From: Microbacterium sp. ProA8 | GTDB taxonomy: Bacteria; Actinomycetota; Actinomycetes; Actinomycetales; Microbacteriaceae | Length of the DNA stretch: 64,000 nt | Assembly: GCF_039905635.1 (NCBI RefSeq) | Contig: NZ_CP157000.1 | Location: 3,286,001 to 3,350,000, forward strand | Direction of reading: 5' to 3' | In this document: in pieces, positions 60,586 through 64,000 of the stretch | Position numbering within the stretch: position 1 is the first letter of the stretch | Layout of the letters: every line of letters starts with the position of its first letter | Notes under the pieces: model-generated | The model's input: the letters and a program-made list of their open reading frames with translations, nothing else | Databases searched by the model: none | Told to the model about the DNA's origin: nothing | Made by a program: the position numbers and the translations under genes

Positions 60586-60969
60586 ATGTCCACCCCGTCC
60601 GTCTCCACCCGACGTCCTCGCGTGGGCGTCCTCCGCACCGGCCTCACCCTCGCCGGCCTGCTCGGTGCGCTCGACATCGCCGGCGGCATCATGCAACTCG
60701 GCGGGGCCGCCCTCCTTCCGACGGCCGTCGCCGTGCTGATGATCGCCTTCGGCGTGGCGACGCTCGTCCTCGTCCCGTTCGCCTGGCGCGGTTCGGCGTG
60801 GGCCGGCTGGACCATCGTGGGCGTGAGGATCCTGTCGGCCATGACCGGTCTGCCGGCATTCTTCGTCCCGGGCGTTCCGGCGGGCGCCGTGGTCGCGGCA
60901 TCCACCGGGCTCCTCCTCGCGGTGATGGTCGCCACGCTGATCGCTCTCGGCATCGAGTCGCGGCGATGA
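60586..60969 (+). CDS. Four-helix membrane protein
   Basis: The 127-residue protein has four hydrophobic segments and no known motif. The ATG at 60586 has GGAG 6 nt upstream; the frame open upstream is not used. Its stop overlaps the next gene's start by 4 bp, so both act together. The divergent two-component system across the palindrome suggests they are its targets. Confidence 0.75.
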   Translation: MSTPSVSTRRPRVGVLRTGLTLAGLLGALDIAGGIMQLGGAALLPTAVAVLMIAFGVATLVLVPFAWRGSAWAGWTIVGVRILSAMTGLPAFFVPGVPAGAVVAASTGLLLAVMVATLIALGIESRR

Positions 60970-61673
60970 ACGCCGTCGACACCGCGGCGGGCGTCACGCC
61001 ACGCCGCGCCGACCTCCGCACGTTCGATCGCGTCGTGGCTGCGGCCCTGATGCCGGTGGGGCCGGCGGCCGTCGCCGTCATCCGGTTCGTCATCCCCTTC
61101 GAGCCGGTCGGGGAATCCGTCACTGCAGACCCGGATGCGCAACGACTCGTGATGGCGCTGGGCGTCGCCGCGACGTTCACGATGGTTCCCGGTCTGTACG
61201 CGGCACTCCGGCTGCTGCGCCGGGGATCTCCACGTCTCACCGCGTGGACGGCCGCGATCCTGGTGCCGGCCTACCTGGCGATGCTCGCCGGGGGCATGGA
61301 CGCGGCGACCATGGCCGCCTACGACGCCGGCTTCACGCCCGCCGAGATGGACCGTCTGAACATGGCCATGTGGATGCTGCCGTCGACGATGGTGTTCGGC
61401 GTGGTGTTCGTCATCGGCCACATCGTGGGCACCGTGCTGCTGGGCGTCACGATGATCGTCAGCCGCACGACGTCGATCCTCGTGGGCGTGGCGATGGCGA
61501 TCTCGCAGCCGCTCCACTTCGTGGCCCTGGTGGTGTTCCAGAGCCGCATGCTCGACCTCATCGCCTGGGGCACGACGTCCGTGTGCATGGGCGTGCTCGC
61601 CTGGCACGTGCTGCGGACACCGAACGATGAGTGGGATCTGCCACCGCTGCCGGCGCGCCCCGCACGGCGGTGA
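60966..61673 (+). CDS. Multi-helix membrane protein of unknown family
   Basis: The 235-residue protein has six hydrophobic helices (starting near residues 30, 66, 95, 130, 160 and 190) and charged loops. I recognise no family. Coupled by ATGA overlap to the preceding four-helix protein. Perhaps a transporter or sensor half; unknown. Confidence 0.75.
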   Translation: MNAVDTAAGVTPRRADLRTFDRVVAAALMPVGPAAVAVIRFVIPFEPVGESVTADPDAQRLVMALGVAATFTMVPGLYAALRLLRRGSPRLTAWTAAILVPAYLAMLAGGMDAATMAAYDAGFTPAEMDRLNMAMWMLPSTMVFGVVFVIGHIVGTVLLGVTMIVSRTTSILVGVAMAISQPLHFVALVVFQSRMLDLIAWGTTSVCMGVLAWHVLRTPNDEWDLPPLPARPARR

Positions 61674-61683
61674 GCCTGAGGAG

Positions 61684-61721
61684 GAGGGGACGGATGCCGC
61701 GGTCCGCGGCATCCGTCCCTC
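61684..61721 (+). terminator. Terminator after the membrane-protein pair
   Basis: ACGGATGCCGCG pairs perfectly with CGCGGCATCCGT around GTC, with GAGGG/CCCTC flanks extending the stem. Confidence 0.85.
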
Positions 61722-61733
61722 GCACCGTCGCCC

Positions 61734-61739
61734 TACACT
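61734..61739 (+). promoter_or_regulatory. Leaderless -10 hexamer TACACT
   Basis: TACACT lies 6 nt before the ATG at 61746. Confidence 0.65.
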
Positions 61740-61745
61740 CGGGCC

Positions 61746-62249
61746 ATGCGCTTTCTCCGGGCCGTGCTGTCGGCCGTCGTCGCGACGCTTCCTGTGCTGG
61801 TCATCCTGCTCATCCCGACATTCGTGCGCGCCGATACCGGAGACACCGCATACACCGGAGTCGGCGGCACCCTTCTCAACGGCCTCTTCATCGCGGCGAT
61901 CATCCTGATCCCCACGGTGAACGGGTGGCTGGACCCGGAGGTGCCGGCGTGGACGGCCGCGACGGCGATGGCCGCGACGGCCCGCGTGTGGCGCAGCCGG
62001 ATCTGGTTCGCGCTCCTCGCGGTGCTCGCCCTGCTGGCGATCTTCGCCGCGGGCCAGACCGCGGCCTACCTCCTCAGCCAGAGCTCGCCGGCGGTCGTCG
62101 ACGGCGAGCTCGACTACAGCCGCTTCCTGGCGCAAGAGCTCGTCGTCTACCTCGCCGGTTACGTGCTCTCGCTCACGACGTACGTGCTGCTCATCCGCGT
62201 GCTCGCGCGCGGCACCGAGGCGCCGAAGAAGACGTCGAAGCGGCGGTAG
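61746..62249 (+). CDS. Four-helix membrane protein
   Basis: The 167-residue protein has four hydrophobic helices (about 8-28, 42-60, 88-110 and 138-158), a loop with a WLDPEVPAW motif between helices 2 and 3, and a basic KKTSKRR tail. No known family. Leaderless ATG. Terminator follows. Confidence 0.75.
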   Translation: MRFLRAVLSAVVATLPVLVILLIPTFVRADTGDTAYTGVGGTLLNGLFIAAIILIPTVNGWLDPEVPAWTAATAMAATARVWRSRIWFALLAVLALLAIFAAGQTAAYLLSQSSPAVVDGELDYSRFLAQELVVYLAGYVLSLTTYVLLIRVLARGTEAPKKTSKRR

Positions 62250-62273
62250 TCGAGCGGGGGGAAGCAACGTAAA

Positions 62274-62304
62274 AGGCCCCGGGTGCTGGGGACACCCGGG
62301 GCCT
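62274..62304 (+). terminator. Terminator after the four-helix protein
   Basis: AGGCCCCGGGTG pairs perfectly with CACCCGGGGCCT around a 7-nt loop. Confidence 0.85.
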
Positions 62305-62441
62305 GACGTCGCCTGCTCTCGCTACCAACCCCCCGGTCAGCGGCGCTGGACGACGGTTCGGGAAGGATTCTTGGGGAGGGCCTTCCCTGAGATGCTGGGG
62401 ACATCTCCCTTAAAGGGTAACCCGGCTCGCAAGGTGTGTGC
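62305..62441. other. Uncharacterised structured intergenic stretch
   Basis: No gene seen. It holds TGCTGGGGACA at 62391-62401, the same 11-mer as 62285-62295 inside the preceding terminator region, and a CCCTTAAAGGG palindrome near 62407. It could encode a small RNA or be a repeat relic. Confidence 0.3.
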
Positions 62442-62461
62442 TGTCCCCTCTTCGGGGGACA
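62442..62461 (-). terminator. Terminator of the hydrolase gene with UUCG-type loop
   Basis: TGTCCCC pairs with GGGGACA around TCTTCG, just after the stop at 62473. Confidence 0.75.
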
Positions 62462-62472
62462 TTTCGCGTCCG

Positions 62473-63621
62473 TCAGTCCGGTACGGCGTAGCCCGTCACC
62501 CAACGGTCGAGAGCATCGTACGCCCGCTCGCGCGGTTCGTCACGCGACAGGAAGACGTCGTGGATGGCGTCGCGGATGCGTGAGATCGTCACGAGCTCGC
62601 CGATCTTCGTCGCCGCGCGGGCGATGTCGTCGACGACCAGCACAGAGTCGGTCGACGTCATCGATTCGCGCCATGAGAGCGGTGCCGTCGAAGCCTTCGA
62701 GAGCAGCACCATGGCGGGACAGCCGACGTCGACTCCCGCCGCGACGCGGCGGTGCCCGGCCATCACGGCGGACAGCCAGCCGGGTGCCGTCGGAAAACCC
62801 CGGTCAGGCCGCCACAGCGCGCGATGGTCCGCGTGCGGAAGCGTGCCGATCTCCTCCTGCGCGCGCGTGTAGAAGCCGAAGTCGACGGCCGGCTGCGTTC
62901 CCCGCGGATCGATCCGGGCCCGCATATCGACCAGCGGTGCGAGCGCCTGCCGGCCCAGCGGGCCGAGCTGCAGCTCGAGCCACGGGCTGTTGAGCACGAG
63001 GGCGTCGGCGAAACCCGGATGGCGGGCGGCCCAGAGAGTGAGCGTGAGACCCCCGGTCGAATGTCCCATCAGCACGAGCCGGCGGCCGCGGCGCCGCTCA
63101 TGCCTGTCCGGTTCCTGCGGCTGCACGTTCGGCGCGGCCGCAGGCTGTTCGTGCGTCCGCTGCGCGCCCGCAGGCTGTGCGTGCGTGCGCGCAGCGAGAG
63201 CGGACAGGACGTGCGCCTCATGCGGGGCCGCCGTCTGGGCCGCGGGGGCAGGATGTCCCATCGCCCGCAGAGCGGCGCCGATGTCGGCGTCGTAGTCGTC
63301 GAGCGAGTCGATGTAGCCGGGAGCCTGGCCATCGCGCAGGCTCCGACCGTAGCGGCGCAGGTCGAGCGCATAGAACCGTGCGCCGCGTCGCGTCCAGAAC
63401 TCCGCGAGTTCGCGCTGGAAGAAGTAGTCCGACCAGCCGTGCACGTACAGCACATCGACATCCCGCAGCGACGCGAACGCGGTCGTCACCGGATTCGGGA
63501 TGCTGCGCACCAGCGTGGCGACGAGCGCCCCGTGCTCCCCGGTCACGCCCAGCGGCAGCGTCAGCTGCTCGAACGGCTTCCCGAGGATGTCGGGGACCCA
63601 CGCCGCAGTCGTCCCGGCCAT
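62473..63621 (-). CDS. Alpha/beta hydrolase with a low-complexity insertion
   Basis: The 382-residue protein has the hydrolase core: VLYVHGWSDYFFQREL, the nucleophile serine in LMGHSTGGLTLTL, and a C-terminal aspartate and histidine region (VLVVDDIARAA; IRDAIHDVFLSR). Between residues about 123 and 180, just before the nucleophile strand, there is an Ala/Gln/His/Pro-rich insertion not expected in the family. Lysophospholipase-like. Leaderless ATG with TAGGCT 6 nt upstream. Confidence 0.82.
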   Translation of the reverse strand: MAGTTAAWVPDILGKPFEQLTLPLGVTGEHGALVATLVRSIPNPVTTAFASLRDVDVLYVHGWSDYFFQRELAEFWTRRGARFYALDLRRYGRSLRDGQAPGYIDSLDDYDADIGAALRAMGHPAPAAQTAAPHEAHVLSALAARTHAQPAGAQRTHEQPAAAPNVQPQEPDRHERRRGRRLVLMGHSTGGLTLTLWAARHPGFADALVLNSPWLELQLGPLGRQALAPLVDMRARIDPRGTQPAVDFGFYTRAQEEIGTLPHADHRALWRPDRGFPTAPGWLSAVMAGHRRVAAGVDVGCPAMVLLSKASTAPLSWRESMTSTDSVLVVDDIARAATKIGELVTISRIRDAIHDVFLSRDEPRERAYDALDRWVTGYAVPD

Positions 63622-63627
63622 GGCCTC

Positions 63628-63633
63628 AGCCTA
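63628..63633 (-). promoter_or_regulatory. Leaderless -10 hexamer TAGGCT
   Basis: TAGGCT on the minus strand, 6 nt before the ATG at 63621. Confidence 0.6.
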
Positions 63634-63645
63634 CGGGGCGACCCG

Positions 63646-63665
63646 CTTCGACAGGCTCAGCGACC
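63646..63665 (+). repeat. Dispersed CTTCGACAGGCTCAGCGACC repeat
   Basis: A complete 20-mer; the inverse copy with one base changed is at 40783-40802. A degenerate copy (CTGTCGGGCAGGCTCGGC) follows at about 63686. Confidence 0.75.
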
Positions 63666-63724
63666 TCGTGGGAGAGGCCGTCGACCTGTCGGGCAGGCTC
63701 GGCAACCTGATCCGGCGGACGCGC

Positions 63725-64000
63725 TCACTCGCCGCGCGAGATCGTCACCATCTCGTCGCGCGGAACGACCTTGACCCGCGCACGCTCGTGCGGCGCGCCG
63801 AGCGCCATCTCGTGCTGGTCGAGGCGGTGCCAGCCCTCCAGGTCGGTCCACGCTACGCCGCGCGAGGCCAGCAGCTCGGGGATCGACTCCTCCGACGGGT
63901 CGGCCGGCTGCCACCACGTGCCCTGATCGTTGATGAGGTGGCGGATCGTCTCCATCGCATCGGACTTGGTGTGGCCGATGAGACCGACCGGTCCGCGCTT
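63725..64000 (-). CDS. Ferredoxin-NADP+ reductase (FprA-like), C-terminal part
   Basis: The frame is open to the window edge, so the N-terminus is missing. The 91 visible residues read KRGPVGLIGHTKSDAMETI, then a WWQPAD, ILELLASRGV-like segment and DLEGWHRLDQHEMALG, which are characteristic of the C-terminal end of FprA-type NADPH-ferredoxin reductases. The enzyme passes electrons between NADPH and ferredoxin. An ATG at 63955 is internal. The dispersed repeat lies just after its stop. Confidence 0.82.
   Translation of the reverse strand, partial: KRGPVGLIGHTKSDAMETIRHLINDQGTWWQPADPSEESIPELLASRGVAWTDLEGWHRLDQHEMALGAPHERARVKVVPRDEMVTISRGE

Overview
This is a 64 kb chromosomal stretch of a high-GC actinobacterium, most likely Microbacterium or a close relative in the Microbacteriaceae. 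The evidence is very high GC with GC-rich third codon positions, many GTG starts, at least fourteen genes preceded by a TANNNT hexamer 6-7 nt before the start codon (leaderless transcripts), constant use of the string CGGATGCC in genes and terminator stems, and copies of a dispersed CTTCGACAGGCTCAGCGACC-type repeat. No phage, plasmid, insertion sequence or CRISPR array is visible. Most of the window is ordinary housekeeping and transport.

Layout. 0.1-3.5 kb: glyoxylate bypass, aceB and aceA, separated by an unusual hairpin. 3.5-7.4 kb: ABC exporter with its own two-component system. 7.4-9.2 kb: small membrane protein and an aspartate-type aminotransferase. 9.3-10.9 kb: two arrays of the palindrome TGGCGASTCGCCA flanking a DUF559 nuclease-like gene. 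11.1-13.1 kb: murB with a HadA/HadB-like dehydratase pair. 13.3-14.9 kb: TauE/SafE permease and a DUF2510 protein. 15.1-19 kb: CopB-type copper ATPase under a CsoR-like operator, divergent from a three-domain fusion (hydrolase, pterin dehydratase-like, VOC). 19-20.2 kb: GNAT and rhomboid.

20.2-28.1 kb is the region I consider most likely to encode an undescribed pathway. Seven tightly overlapping minus-strand genes (MDR dehydrogenase, a PTPS-like protein that has lost canonical active-site residues, glycosyltransferase, methyltransferase, YbhN-like membrane protein, RibD-type reductase, membrane alkaline-phosphatase-fold enzyme) face a divergent CDP-alcohol phosphotransferase and a small membrane protein 20 bp away. 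Together they look like a membrane glycolipid or decorated polar-lipid pathway that recruits pteridine/flavin-type enzymes.

28-44 kb: MFS transporter, a small gene under a LexA-like box, an HxlR regulator divergent from an SRPBCC gene across a paired operator, SRPBCC/DUF4166 pair, tRNA-Met and tRNA-Thr, M23 peptidase, inositol monophosphatase, CrtI-like oxidoreductase, M14 carboxypeptidase, YbaK deacylase, tRNA-Tyr, PfkB kinase with a FusB/FBP-type zinc protein, and a BASS transporter. 44-48.4 kb: maltose-type ABC importer with a LacI-type operator. 48.4-64 kb: YajQ, several cell-envelope proteins, a 1346-residue secreted metallophosphoesterase with a triplicated novel-looking domain, a second two-component system, membrane proteins, two alpha/beta hydrolases and the C-terminus of a ferredoxin-NADP reductase at the right edge.
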